From contig CM060734.1 in NCBI GenBank assembly GCA_030704615.1, positions 17,854,001 to 17,918,000 on the forward strand: a DNA stretch of 64,000 bases. Reading direction: 5' to 3'. The notes beneath the pieces are model-generated. The model saw only the letters and a program-made list of their open reading frames with translations. It had not been told where the DNA came from and did not search any database. Made by a program: the position numbers and the translations under genes. The first letter of the stretch is position 1; the number at the start of each line of letters is the position of its first letter. Below are positions 9,928 through 23,755 of the stretch, in pieces. The stretch is from Takakia lepidozioides. Taxonomy: Eukaryota; Streptophyta; Takakiopsida; Takakiales; Takakiaceae.

Positions 9928-12900
9928 ATGGAGAGAGGTCGTGAGGGTCGGCGCGGAGGTGGGCCGGTCTCTGCACCTCGCCGTCCTCGAACAAGTGGAT
10001 TTAAAGATGCTGCAGGTGTGGGCCTGTTTGTGACATCAGTCTTGTCGCTTTCCATCGAAATGTTGATGGCTCTTGTGTGTGGTCCGGAGAATGTATAGCT
10101 AGGTTGCCTGGTAGGTGCACAGTGTAGAAATCTGGATCTTTTGAGGGAAAATTTACAGTCTGAAATGCGTGGTGATCTGATGGACTCTGCAAAGTAAGGA
10201 TCTTCTTCTTGTGGATTCGAGCAAGATTTGTCGGTTGTTGGATCGACGCATGAGTTCTGCTGTGAAACCTGTGACACGCTTTAATTTCTGGGAGCGTCGT
10301 TGTGATCTTTGAAGCTTTTCAAACTTTCTTGTCTTAATTCAAGCATCCGCCTCAGGATTTATGTACTTGATTGTGGTTCATACATTCAGATGGTGGTTGT
10401 GGCCGTTCCATCTGATCAAGTTGCAGAATGTTCGTGCTGTTGAACTTTTAACGTCAGCATGCTTTAGACAGATGCTCGTGTTTCTACCGCCGTATGGCAC
10501 CGTGTGGGTAAATGCGATTATAGTCAGAGGCTCTGCCATACAGTCAGCTATGGGCTTGGGTCTCTGTTTGCATCCGAACAGATAAAGAAGTGACGATCTT
10601 GATTGATCCTAATTTTATGGATAATTGATCGGCTTGAAAGGATATGGCACACTGAGGGTGTGGCGGTGCTTGCAGTTGGCGAAGATGGCGACGACATGAT
10701 GGATGAAGCCCACAACCCAAGATTACGGGAAAGGCCCAAGAAGGATAGTGGCAGTCTCATATCTGGACAAATAATGTCTAGCAATGTAGTATCCAGTTCT
10801 CGCAATAAGAGGAAGCGGCAGGGGTCGCAGGAGCAGGTACAAGCTCGGAGTAGCCCTGCTGATGATTTAGAGGACACAACTGAGGAAACAGAAATGGGAG
10901 TTTCTGAAGATGACGATGATCCTCCACCACCGCCTATCCCTCGGCGACCTGGGAAACTAAGGCCACACGGGAAGGTTAGGTTCCGTTTAAGTCGATATTT
11001 CCACCTGCTTGGACATAACGTCCTATCACTTGCATTCCTACTTCCACAGTGCCTCTTGACTCATTTTGTTGGTGCTGTTGCTCAGATTATTGAGGATGGC
11101 ATCGCTGTTGACCTCCCCACTGTTCCTAGGAAGGCTCGCACAGGTATGTCTTGCCCTTGCAAGGCTTTTCTTCGTTTGGTGGTACAAGGCTCTGCAGTCA
11201 AATAAGGCATGCTAATCGAGAAATGAAGAGCATGCGGACTTCGGCCAAATGTAGTGTCTGCTAACCTTACTCCACTTACCTTTGCAGCGATTTTGAAGCG
11301 CCCCCAAGACTTGCCCCCGCCTCCATTTGTGGAGACTCCTGGTCATCAACCCACCACGGTTGTTCTTTCAACTCCGGCACCCTCCAGTACACCTTCATCT
11401 TCCTCTATTGCATCCATAAAGCCAGGAAGAAGGACGGTAAGTGTTTGGGATGCCTCTTTGGTTTTCTTTTTTCTGGTCAATTTAACCCTCTGCTTTCATG
11501 TTGACGATGCCCGATTAACTTCCAAGTTCGTGTTTGTTTGCAGAAATTAATTGGGTTGAAACCTAGGGCCTCCAAATTGCCAAAGGTAATGAAGCAATCA
11601 GTTGGGACAGAACTCCCTGTTGTGGTGTTAGCCACAGTCTCAGTAAAATCTATCTTCATTGGAGTTCGTTGTTAAGCTTTTTCTTTACCCATTCCTTAGC
11701 AATGTGCTTCAAGGATTGAGTCTGGGATGTTCTGGCAGATCTAAATTCTAATCTGATACCTTGTTACAAGGGTGAAAGACTGTTTGTTCTCTGGTGCTGC
11801 TAAGTAATTAAGTTCCTGGGAAGAAACATGTCTCAACTTGTACCCTCCACAGGCTATTGATATGGCCCTAGGTTCGGGCTAGCCTGAAGGGCTGGATGTT
11901 CCATGTGTGATGAGTCTGGTTCCTCCAGAGTAGTCAACTGGGGATGGATGCAGTTGGATGTGCAGACTTGTCTGCTATGAAGAATCAATTATGGATTTGC
12001 CTTATGGATGGTGGTTGATGTGCCTGTGGCAGGTGGCCACACCTACTGTGATATCTGAGCAAGAAGTGGAAGTAGCAGAAGCCTTGTTTGATTTGGCAAG
12101 AATGGTTACCAATCAGCCTCCTCCACTAACGAATGAATTGAAGGTGGAATGCAAACCTGAACTGAAGGCTGACCAGAAGTTAGAAGTGAAGTCAGTGGTA
12201 TCAGGTTCAGTGCCTACGACACTTCCTTCAGCACAGCCAGCTACTCCTGCTCCCTCTCCTATATCTGCAGCTACATCCACAGGAACGTCAGGGCCTGCAG
12301 GAGCAGCTTCTCCTACACCCATATCAGCTTCATCCCCGATGCTCCTCTCTTCCCCTCCACCTGGTGCACCTCCACCTTCAGCAGAGGGTATGCTTTCTCA
12401 ACCTTCACTCTATCCTGGTGAACTGATCTATTGCAACTTCCCACAGCTCTTTGCCATAAGGATCTGTGGATATTGGATCTGTGGTTTTCATGTTTTCAGA
12501 GACATGCCACAAACCTCACCCAGAGGGAGACGGAGAGAAGATTCCGGCTATAAATAAGAGCCACTTCACCAAAAACTGCTACTGTCCCCTGTTGGGGGTG
12601 GGCTCTATGAATGTTGACCCACTTGACCCACTTCAATATCTCATTGCATGTGAAGGATGGACCCCCCTACAAGTCATGTCTTCCTAGTTGGTCTTTGAGC
12701 AGGGTACATTCATATTTTCTTGCTCTTGTTTGGCAGCACCCAAGAGAAAAAGGCCCCGAGTTAGAACTCGTCCAGAGGAAGGAGCTGCTCAGGTGCGGCC
12801 AACTGCAAGCCTGTTTTCCAGTACTTCTGCAGCAACTATACCCCAGTCTAGAGGGGTTGAACTAAATGCAAATCATCCAGCAGGCACAGAGAGAGGTCCT

Positions 12901-15900
12901 GTAAAAACTGAGGCTAGTGTCACTGCACCCACTTGGTCTGTGCTCGGACCCACTGCAATGACACCTGCTAGTAGTTCTAATGTGGGGCCTTCTAGTACTG
13001 CCATTTCTCAGCCATTGCCTGCACCGCCGCTATGGCACAATCATCCGCTGGAGACCAAACCATCCACATGTGAAAAGAATGTTAGCAGAGCAGAGGTGAC
13101 CTGTTCTACTTCCTTTGATAAGAATTCCAGTTGTGCTCCGGTCCTGGAGAGAAGACCTATGCCTGCCAGCTTATCAGGGCCAACTGTAGGTAGTCGAGAG
13201 GTGGAGGGAGTCATCAACAGTGACTGTCCAATTGACTCACCAACAACAAAGTTGGAACTTGGGAAAAGGTATTTAACTGGTTTTCTGCATCCCCATGGTT
13301 GCTAATGATGCTTGCTTCTACGTACTATTTCTGTGAGGATGTGACGCAAATGTGTGCTGCTGCAAATTACTTATGGAGGATCAAGGGCATTCCAATTAAG
13401 ATTTGGTGTGGTGGGCTAGCTAACAGTGAAACTTCTATTTCAGGTCCTCCCAGCCTGCACCTGCTAGTGATAATGGTCGGGTCAACAAATTTGATATTGA
13501 TTTGATGGTAAGTTGTGCTGGAATTCTTCAGACTCTTGTTTCGCGGGTGGTTTTAGTTCTTCATTTTGGAGGTGGTGTTTTTCTGGACTTGAGAAATTTT
13601 TTATACTCCCAGGCTCCCCCATTCAAGGCGATGCCGACTTTGATTGGTGAGAGGAATGGTGATGTTGCCGGAGCTTCTGTCAAAGAAGTACAAGAAAAAG
13701 CACAGGTAATTACAATTTCACCCTTCTACGACATGTCACTGTGGTATTCGTATCCTGCCATGTTTCACTGAAGTCAGTTGATTTGTTCCAAATGTGCTAT
13801 TGGTTTTTTTGGTTCTTGTATGTCATTGACCATATGTCATCTTGTCTTGATGCAGGTGGATCTATGTAGTACTCTCACAGCTGAAAGTGCTTGGATGGTG
13901 AGGGAGAAGGAAAGGGAGAGGGAGGAAAAGGAGAGGGAGGAGGAGAGAGAAGAGAAGGAAAGGGAGAGAGAAAAGGATCGGAAGCGAGAACGGGAGCAAC
14001 ACCAGAGGGAAAGGGAAAGAGAGAGGCAGAAGGAGAGAGACACTCAGAGAGAAGTTTCTATTGAGAGAGAAAGAGAAAAGGAAAGAGAGAGAGTGGATAT
14101 GACTAACGCACCTCCCCAGAGGCCAAGCAAAAGCGTTAAGACAGACTCAAGGGTTCTAAAAGCAGAAAGAATTGGTGAGTTCTGATTGCCCATCTGGATT
14201 GTAGGTGATCCTCCATGACAATGATTTTTAAGAACTTAGTGATTAATCATTGGTTTACAGGTGAGCCTTCTACTACCAATGAAGCAGTTGTGCATGAATT
14301 TAGTGACCAGATGCAGCGTGTCAGGATAAGGTTCTTTGTTTGAGCTGGAGAAACTTATTTCTGTGTGATTCTTGGCTGGTGTGCTGTGTTGGCTACAGCA
14401 ACTTCAGCAGCATCATCTGTTTTGGCTTCAGCACCTCCTTCTGTCACTAGTGCTACTAATGGTGGGGCTAGCAGTGTGTCAGCTCTACCTAATTCAGTCG
14501 GAATGACTGGTTGGCTGCCTTCAATGGGGTATGTATCAGGCGATTCGTAGCTTCAATTGTACTGCAGCCTATTTTGCTGGCAGTTTGCAAAGTTGTTCCA
14601 CATGTCATCACATATTGGTTGACTTGTACATCTACACAATTGCAGGTACTATCCAGCAGCGGCTGCCGCGGCGGCGGCTGCAGCAGCTGCTTGGCCTGCT
14701 TCTGTCACTGGTGCTTCACAAGGAGATGACAACATTCCATCTGTGCAGGTAACTAGGGCGGCGTGTCTTTAAGCAGGAAAGATTGTACATAGTAAGTTGC
14801 TCAGGAGTTTATGTGGAGGCTCTTTGTTGTTGCCAAGTAGACGGTGTGTAGTGTGCAGACTACAGCTTGTATTTCTGGTTTGGCCTCACAAAAACCAAGA
14901 GTTTTTGTGTCCACACCTTCAACCTCTTATTCACTTGGATAACTGTAATATGGAAGGCCCTCAGTTTTGACAAGAAATTTGTGCTGATGCAGCTGTCTCC
15001 TTACATAATACCGCCCCGACAAGCATTTAAGCGCTGTGCATATCATGTGTTCATTGCACGTTTCATTGATGCCCAGCAACAGATGAATCGCCATTCTCTA
15101 TTGGCTGCTGCATTTGGGGGCTCTGCTGGTCTCTTTGGAGGGAAGCCATACAATCTTAACATGCGACTGCCCCCTGCAGAGTCTCCGTTTGGTAGTGGTG
15201 GGGGTTCTTTAGGGGGTGGTGTGACCTGCCCTCCTGCTACTAGCTCTGCCACAGCTGGTGCTGCAGGACTAGGAGTTGGTGAGCTGGGCCTAGGTGCTGT
15301 GGCACAACAGCAACAACCTGCAGCACCGCAGCAGGCAACACATTCCCTCCCGGTATGGATGGCAGTGCACATTTGTGTACTATGGTGTGTGCACAGAAGT
15401 GGACCTTCTCCTTGTCATGTAGTCGTGTGTACGGTCTTACCTTTCATTGTGATAGCAATTGCATATTTTGAGAGATGTTTTACTGTGGGTATGGGACCAC
15501 TTCAGTTGAGTGATGTATGGGGGCTTTACATGCAGGCTGGACCAACATTTGGGTTCCATGGGCCACAGGCAGGCACAGCTGCGACAGCTAGTGGTGGGTA
15601 CAGTGCCGGAGCTGTGAATACTGTAGGTGGTGGGAATATAGGGGTGCCATCTGGAGCTGCAATGCTTGGTGGTAGCTCAGTTTCAGGATCCAGCACAGCT
15701 ATGGTAGGGGCTTCTGGTTCAGTAGCTGGGGCTGGGGCTGCACCTAGCAACGGGGTTGTTGCAAGTGCTGCTGCAGCACAGTATATGCAAGCAATTATGC
15801 AAACACAAGGCTACCCTTATCAGTATCCACCTCCCCACTTTGGACCATCGACTTTCAATGGTCTTCCCTCACACATGGGAGCCCAGCAGGTCAGAATACT

Positions 15901-18900
15901 TGAGTGCTTTGGTTGTTGTGCCTTTTGAATCAGATGTGGTGGCCCTTAGCTTTTAGTGTATCATACTCCTCTCTTCAACCTGTTTGCTTACTTTGGAAAC
16001 ATCTTCATGTCTGCGCAACATACGGATAGTACTATGGTTGAATGTTATTGGTGTGGTCACCTGTTGGTTTTCTGTGCTTCCTGGTGTGCAGTTTTTTGCC
16101 AATGGTGGTCAGTTCTTTGCACATCACTTGGTCCCACCTTCCCAACACCAGGCTGGTCAACAAGTGTCAAGTGTTGCCAACAGTGGACCTACACCTCCAC
16201 AAAAGCACCAGCAGCAACAAGGAGCTCGTAGCTTCCCGCCTGCAGGATCTCCACAGCAGCAGCAGCAACCCCCACCGCAATCCCCATCCCATTCTCAACA
16301 GCATCATGCATCTTCGCCACAGTTGCATCGCCAATCTGACAGAGATGCCCCCAGTGGAGGGGATGTCTCAACAGCTGAGAGCAAATTCCCTCTGTTGCAC
16401 CGAACACTGTATAGCCAAGCATCTCCAATGACTTCTGTGGCAACTATGAGCCCCCCACCAGCTTCAGTGCTTGGAGCAGGGGTGCAAACTTCACCCGGGC
16501 ATCCTCAAGACTTCAGTTTAATTACAACTTTGGGGAAACAAGCTAAGCAGCGGGAGCAGCAACATGCTTCTGGCCTGCTTCAATCTCACCAAACTCCTAT
16601 ACAGTTGCAGCACCAGCAAGCTGCTGCATTGCATCATACTGCAGGATCTGCATTGCAGATGAGTTTGAAAGGACTTGATACACAGGCCTCTCAGGCTTTT
16701 TCTGCCATGTCAATGGCTGCAATGAATAGAGGTTCAGTTGGTCCTGGACCCTTGGGGCTTGCTCCAGTGGCTGCAGTAATGGCACCTCAGGGTCATGCTG
16801 TGCTGCAGAGCATGGGTGATTCTGGAAGGGGTCTTCCCCCCCAACCTCCACACCACCTGTCAGGCTCAATGCCTTCCCACCCCACTCTTCTCCAGCACCA
16901 GCATCAACAAATTCAGCAGCAGCAACAGCAGCAACGGCAGCGATCTGTACAGATGCAAAGAGGGGCTTCCACTGCTGTTGAGGATGGACGAACCCTGGTT
17001 GATGGTAATAATTATTCAAACCACAGCAGCCGTGGGAGGGACCGAGAGCCTGTTGAGGAAAGGAAGTTGACTGCAAAGCGGGCATTGGGTCCATCTTCCC
17101 CATTGTCCAGAGGAGACTTAGATAATTCTCCAACAGGGGGTGGTGGAGGCATTCCCTCTTCCCGCAATGTAGGGCCTACATTGAGCCTCATGGCTGCCAC
17201 AAGTGCAACCTTGTCCTCTCGCCCAAGTGGACATCCTCCAGCGAATGCACTAAATGCCCCACAAACAAATCAAGCACCAAAGCAGGCAATGGCACGTACA
17301 AAAGGCATGTCGGGTTCCATTACAGCAGCCTCGCCTCCCTCAAATCAGTCATCTTTGTCTTCCTTTCCAGACCGGGGTCCCCCAGTATCAGCTTCGTTGA
17401 CTGGCAAGGTTCCTGGGCCTGGGTTGGCTCTACCAGGGCATAGTGTTATACCCACTAGCCAGAGTGGAAGGCCAAGTCAAGTACCGCAGCACTCCCAATT
17501 CAAGCTTTCACAGAGGACATCAATGGGACCAATGGCCACAGCTCCAGGAACTGCCCCACAAGCTGTGCTTGCTGCAGCCATGGCAAAGTCGCAGAATCAG
17601 CAACAGCCACGTGCCCAGCAAGTGGCACCCAACACAGGTTCAGCATCTCGGATGAGTTCAGGTCCCCCGTCTTCAGGTCCCATTCTGCTGCCCCCCCTTC
17701 CACCAGTTTCTAAACCATCTGGATCTGGTACATCTAAGTCAGTTGCTTCTGGCAAGTCTTCCTTCTCTATCCAGAAGACAACAGGTGCTGCTGGCAAGAG
17801 GTTATCCTCACCTTCTGCATCCCAGCATGTCTCCTCTGTTTTGGGTCCTACTCCCCAGAATAATATGTCAGGTAAGTCACTGCAACAGCAGCAAAGTCAA
17901 AACCAACATCAAATGCAGCAACAGCAGGTGTCTCAGCAGCCAACCCCTTCACAGCAACAGCAATACCAACAGCAGCAGCAAGCACAGCTTCACAAGCAGT
18001 CATTGCCTCAGCAGCAGCAACTGCAAATGCGTCAGCAAATCTTTCAGCACCAGCAGTTGCAGCTTTTTCAGCAGCATCAGCAACAACAGCTGCCCCCGCA
18101 GTCGCAGCAGCCTGGGGTTGTGCTACATCAACAACCATCACAACAGCAGCAACAACAGTCTTCTCCACAATTGCTGCAACAGCAGAGCCCTCCCTCATCA
18201 CAGGCACAGCAGCAGCAACACACCACCACTCACCAACAGCAGACACTGCAGCATTTGCAACAGCATCATCAGCAGCAGCAGCCTCCACTGCCACCTTCCT
18301 CGTTCTCGGGCTCTCTTCCAAGTGGGGGTCTGTCGCTTGGGCCCACCGCTCTTACGCTGGGACCTGGCAACAATGGAACCACAGGTAACTCTGGTCGAGG
18401 CACTAGCTCAGACAGCATAGGGGGATCACCAAACTCAAATGCAAGACCGGGTCAGCCTTTGAAACTGTCGGAAAATGCAGAAATGTCTATGCCTGTCTCT
18501 GGCTTACAGAGGGGCAACAGCACAGGCCCTGCCTTCTTGCATTCTCAGTTTGGTTCATCCCAAATGCCGTCAGCCCAACAGCAGTCGAGCAGCCCTCGCA
18601 ACAACAATGCTCCATCGCCTTACTCACAGTCTGGTGCCAACTTGGTAGCTGGGAAGTCAAGTGATTCAAAGTCTTTGCCTGGTTAGTGAGCACATCCATG
18701 ATGAGTCAGAAGTTCGTGACCCTTTTGTGCTGAATGTCTACTACTACTCTCGTCTGTGCAAGTTTTTAAAATTTTATTTACACCTATTTCTGCACATCAC
18801 TATCTTTTAATTGAAAGAGACATATGTAGAAGGGTTGCTTTCGCAGTCAAACTGATTCTTTGTGGTCTCATTAGGTTTGAAAATTTCAAGCCTGGTGCTG

Positions 18901-19428
18901 TGAAATGTGATATCTGAGTATAGCCTAAAAAATACAAGTGAAATATCTTATCCCTGTTGGGGGTGGGTTTCTGCAGATGGCAACAGTCGGGAACAATTCA
19001 ATGGCATGCGGTCGACGCTTCCTAGATTACCCTCATCCACAGTTGCCTCCTCTCTGGCCTTGCAGCCTCCATCCCTTCGTCCCCAAGTAACCTGCCTGCC
19101 GCCAGGTAAACCAAATGGTGGACCGTTTACAGGCAACAGTTATGGAGAGAGTGTGCCACCTCGAAGTGGATTGCTGCTATCGGTGGTCCCCGCCTCTGCG
19201 GCAAACACTTCACAGAATGGTCCAGTCAGTAGTAATTCAAATACACACATTGCATCAGAGGGGCACCCTGGTTTGTTTGTAGGAACTTTGGCATCAAATC
19301 ATCAAGGAGGATTACATCCAAGTCAACTGCACCCACCCTCATCACAGTCGGTGGCTACTACTGTTGCTTCCACTGGACCCTCAGCATTGCTTGGTCAGCA
19401 GCCGACGACAAGTGTTGTACAACCGTAG
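9928..19428 (+). CDS. TIC: TIME FOR COFFEE (TIC)-like nuclear clock regulator, about 17 exons
   Basis: TIC proteins are large, disordered plant nuclear proteins that set circadian clock amplitude and link it to metabolism and stress. The start at 9928 gives MERGREGRR, like the MDR-x-REARR family start. Well-supported exons: 9928-10015, 10676-10974 (RLRERPKK, acidic run), 11086-11143 (VPRKAR), 11288-11436, 11544-11585 (KLIGLKPR), 12033-12387 (EVEVAEALFDL), 12737-13268 (KRKRPR), 13444-13507 (KFDIDLM), 13613-13705 (APPFKAMP), 13856-14174 (charged RE/EK coiled-coil-like run), 14261-14330, about 14395-14528, 14646-14748 (Ala run), 14993-15352 (AFKRCAYHVFIAR, the family's RPKRCATHCYIA block), 15536-15889 (AAAAQYMQAIMQTQGYPYQYP), 16092-18681 (very Gln-rich), 18977-19428. 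Splice phases agree at nearly every junction. Only the 14330/14395 junction is unsettled. No disabling change was seen. The last large exon is unusually long and Gln-rich. Confidence 0.9.
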
Positions 19429-20530
19429 TTCGATTGCCCGAGGGAGGCCTAGCCTTGCTTGCAAATCTACGTGACAATTCTCTCATTTATCCCCTGGAAC
19501 CATGAACATCGCTTACCAGCACAGAAGAGACGATCTCAATGTCCTGGCTAAGACTTATGAAATTATTTTAGGCACTAAACTGTGCATTGGTGTTAATCAA
19601 TTTTCCATCCGACTAATGTTCTGAGACTTTGATAGTTGCATCTTTCTAGAGCAGCCATCTCTTCCGTGTAATTGTCCAGCGATGAGAGGGGTCTTCTGGA
19701 TTCGTCAGTACCCTCGGGAGGACTTCACGCTTGAACCATGCATGTAAGCTGACTCTTGCCTTTTGATAACTTTTCCATGTCTTGATTTTTTCAATGCTCT
19801 TTCTCAAGTCCAGAGCGAGATAAGCTACGTCAGTGGGCACTCATTTACAGTGGAAGATTGGATGGGTGGAAGATGCCCATGTTGCTCTTCCATCTGATTT
19901 TTTGTGAGCCCTGAAATGTACTGTTGCTTGACTTAAAAAGATCAATGGATTTGTCTAGAGGACTCGTAGCTGTCCTTGCATATTGGTGGTGAGAAACTGA
20001 AACTACCAGCAGATGTTTCCTTTCTATGTGAAGGACAAGTCCTGGATCCACTGGAAGTTGCTGTTGTCACTTGTTTAGAAAGCATGTGACATGGGATGTT
20101 GTGTGCTGAAATAAAGGTAAATACTTCTAATACAGAGAAAAATTGCAAGGACTGTGTATGGTAGATTTGAAAATGTTTGCTATGGTGGCAGGTATTTACC
20201 ATGGCTACAAGTTGGACCCAGTTGTAGGGTGTGCTGAAAGATGGTTGTGGAGTCAGCACATACACTGTTGCAGCTGTGGGAGTGTGAGCGGACAGAAGGT
20301 TATGGCTGCTGGACTTTACTGGGCGTGAGCCACTGCAATCATCAATCCTGTGGTTGGTTTTCTCGTCTTAAAGTTCCGATACACTTGGTCAGAGTTGTAG
20401 GGCCGGAGGACGGAATTGGAAATTTTGTGAGATGTTTGGCAATGAGATGTGGAGGAGTCATGAGCTCTAAAGGCCCAGGCATTGGCAATTTGACCTGGCT
20501 TCACAGGGGTGAAGAGCTTACACTAAGTTA
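19429..20530 (+). other. Probable TIC 3' untranslated / downstream region
   Basis: After the TAG at 19426-19428 no frame continues. AATAAA-like signals appear (for example AAATAAAGG near 20110). This part holds no repeats found elsewhere in the window. The exact polyadenylation site is not determinable. Confidence 0.4.
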
Positions 20531-22572
20531 GGCCTATGCATAACATTGGATTCCAGAACTTTGGAGGTTAATGTCATGGGGTAATTGAAATGTTTCCTAA
20601 TGTCATTGCACCCGTGACTTGGGGGTGGTACTCCGCCTGGTATTGAACAAATCTTTTACCTTGGCTGTGGTGTATCTCTGTATCTCTGTGGACTTGTGAA
20701 ATTGTGCATCCAGGGACTGAGAAGCCCTCACTAGTGCATCTTTTGGATAAGTCATGCCTGGAAATATCTGTAATGAGGTTCTTGTTTCTTAATGTGTATG
20801 CATGGGTGAAGTATCATTCACACAACATTATTGAAGAAGCCACATAGTAGCTCTAACTGACTACAGAGATTGGTTCACCCTTCATCACTTCCGAGCAGAT
20901 AATAGTGTGGCCACCAAAGCTGGACATGTCTGGGAGTTCTTCTAAATGGCTAAAGGCTGTATGTGCAGAGATGGTCTATATAAGTAGTCTTGATAGTGGG
21001 TGAAAATGTACTTGGAGAACAGGATGACAACTTGACTCTCTTCACGCTCAACTAAACCAGCAGAAATCTTGCCATGATCTCCTTAGGGCGTCCTTCCATG
21101 TGGTCAAACCCAACCAAAAGATGATGTCATGACCGGGTTTTGAACGTTTGTCAGGCACTTCTATGTGCAAAATCCGGATCCAAACCCTATCTCGGGTCCG
21201 ATCTCCCAACGTTGGGACGATCTTTGACTTTCACTTGCTATAGGAGGTTGGTTTTGGGCGATCACCTGCCGAGCAGGTCTCTTTTCTTGTGTGTGAAGCA
21301 CACAAGGAAGGAGATGGAAACACAACCGGCTGGTCATGGGAGATGGAAAGACCCGTCGCCAAGTCAACGGTCGAGCCATTGGTCAAACCCATTCCAGCGA
21401 TGATGTCATTGGAAGGGGTCGGGTCTACATGGAAACATGCTCTTAGAAGGTTTGTGGCCTGCATCCTTGCACCATGATGCACTATCCGGTTCTTCCTCTG
21501 GACACAATTGCGGTCTTCATCTATTGCACTACATGGGTAGATAGATAAGCACTTCGTGATATGGATGCTACACTTACTGCATGCCTGTGTAACCAAAAGG
21601 GTCTGGTGGATGTCCCTTAGGAGCTCCAAAGTCACAAAACAAATTCCAATTTTGATTGATTCACAACTTGCTTACCATTTCTTACCATTGACCGATCAAT
21701 ATGTGGTTTACAAACAGTGTTGGGCGGTTATTTGATTATAGAGAGAACAGTCGGTTCCGGTTAGGAGTGACATAGTCATGGGAAACCCTCCGGTGGGGGG
21801 GGGGGGGGGGGTTGGGTTTTTTTCCCTCTAAAGAACCTCCAGTTACGGGTATTTGACAACCTGAAATGTTAGGTTATGAGGCGGGGCGGGTTTACATCTT
21901 GTCAACAGGGATATAACGCAAAGAGATAACCTGCCCCTTCCCACACGAGGCGGTTCTGAATTAGCAAATTCTAACGATTTAATAATAATAAATTAACTAA
22001 GAAAAATCATTCCTTGCTCAGCAATTGACAATATTGCTTCAAGAGTGTTAGTTCTATACTATGTGAAGATATTTGCACTTCAAGGGTACCTTTAAACCTT
22101 AAATGAAGTAGATTAGGATGGTATTGTTTAATGGATCACGAGACATGAAACATGCGGTTTATTAAGGCCCTGTAAAAAAGAACTGGAGCAATAGATAAGA
22201 GAATGAACTTATGGCCTGGGCTTGAAGTAAGGACAAACAAATTATCCCTCGTGGCCGGAAATTGTGGAGCCGGGCCGGCGGTTATGGGAAAGTCTGGTTT
22301 CAAGGAGATAATCTACACCTGCCTACTGAAGGCGGGTCGGACCCCGTCATGTTACTAGGAAATCCTAAGGTTCAGGGTATCGAGCGGGGGTGGGTCTTTC
22401 AAAATTTCACCTCCGCTGGATATATATTTTTATATCCGGTCAAATATCCGGTGGGGGTTTGGTGTAGGATTAAATACCCACCCAACACTGTTTACAAAGT
22501 CATCGCGTTCGAGAAGGCGAATGTTGGCTCGCACTTCTTGTTACCCGCACTTCTTGTTGCCCCTTCATCGTT
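20531..22572. other. Intergenic region, no gene recognised
   Basis: There are no protein-like frames. A run of about 18 G lies at 21797-21814. Around 21070-21440, short similar pieces (GATGATGTCAT, GGTCAAACCC) recur, suggesting an old unrecognised repeat. 22430-22480 repeats TATCCGGT. Nothing else is supported. Confidence 0.4.
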
Positions 22573-23125
22573 GGGGGATTGGTGTAGTGTGAGCACAAAT
22601 AAAACGCCGTGTGAGCAGGATCCAAAGTTATGGGGGTGATATGTATGCCAGCGGAAATATATATACTACACATTGGGGCTTTATGTTGTCTAAATAAAAA
22701 TTTAAAAATACAGAAGGAGCTTGAAAGGGAAAAACCTAAAAATTAAAATTAAAATAAAAACCCAATTTTGCCAATCCAAGTTTCTCTGGCAAAAACCCAA
22801 GATGCGATTGCGTTTCACTGGCGAAATCCATTTTTGGGGTGGTTCTTGGGGATGTTCTACACACAATGTTTTACCAAATGCCACATTGTTTACGTTCGCG
22901 GACCTTTGAGTTCTGGTAGATATATTTGTGGGTCTTTGTGTTCACGTGAGTTAAGCTCTGGATGATTAATTTCATAAGTTTTTTTTGCGTGAGCACGGTT
23001 TTTAGATAGTTTCGTATTTTTTTCACGTGAGCACATTTTGGTTTCGCTATCGCATAATTTCCGGCTTCTTGGGGAATATACGGAATATGCCTCTGTGCTC
23101 GCGTGAGCCTGCTCATGCTGGCATA
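22573..23125. repeat. Left arm of an older outer inverted repeat
   Basis: This arm is diverged but collinear with the reverse complement of 34190-34773. Shared blocks include GGGATTGGT at the outer edge, TATGGGGGTGATATGTATG, AAGGAGCTTGA, CACATTGTTTA, CTTTGAGTTCTGGTAGA, TTCACGTGAG, and an inner AATATACGGAATATGCC and GCGTGAGCCTGCT. The arms bracket the 9,964 bp element and the PPR scrap at 23435-23755. They therefore probably belong to an older, larger TIR transposon. No clean target duplication was found at the outer edges. Confidence 0.7.
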
Positions 23126-23434
23126 TTACACTACAATGGTCATATCATATTTTATAACAGTCCAGCTCAGCGAATTAGAGTCCCAACTGTGCACAATAGA
23201 GAAGGTAGATGAAGGATTCTAAGACAGATAAGAATAGAGTTTCTTTAGAGTAGCTTCTAGAAACATAATTTGAATCTATGCGCGTATTTTTGCTAGCATC
23301 CTCAAATGCCTATAACTACTCTGATGAGCACTGCACTCAAGTTTATTCCATTGGAATAGACTTGTCTTCTACGTGCAATTTTAGCTTCTGTGCATGAGTT
23401 TTGTACCGTGTTTGTGAGTCAATTTTTGCTACAA

Positions 23435-23755
23435 CTAAAACGAATCGACTATTCCTTTCAGCGTCATATTATCATAAATCTCTACATCAGCCCTAACACA
23501 TTCATGCTGAGCATATCCTGCTATCATTCCAGTCCATAGAATCACATTTCGCTCAACCATGTTGTCAAAGAATTGTGCATCCTTCGTGCTTCTGCATTTC
23601 GCTTGCATGTGGGAAATGGCACTATCCAGAATAATATCTGGTGCACTTTCATCTTTGAATATGACATCAGCATAGACCTTTTCCCCCTTTCCAAAACTTT
23701 GGGTGCACATGGCACATGTACTGAGAACGCAACATAACCTGTAACTAAATGCAAA
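23435..23755 (-). pseudogene. PPR fragment interrupted by the 9,964 bp transposon
   Basis: The minus strand encodes degraded PPR motifs (GKGEKVYADVIFKDES, then NVILWTGMIAGYAQHECVRA, then EIYDNMTLKGI). Two frames are needed to follow it. The transposon begins at 23762, right beside its upstream end, and no PPR sequence resumes on the far side at 33732. The break in the PPR therefore predates or coincides with capture in the outer element. Confidence 0.75.

Noticed and set aside
17848-18321. Ala-rich 157-residue minus-strand frame
   Set aside because: Antisense shadow of the CAG-rich polyQ coding exon of the TIC homologue.
21797-21814. G-run as a G-quadruplex regulatory site
   Set aside because: A single homopolymer in intergenic DNA with no gene context; may also be a sequencing artefact.
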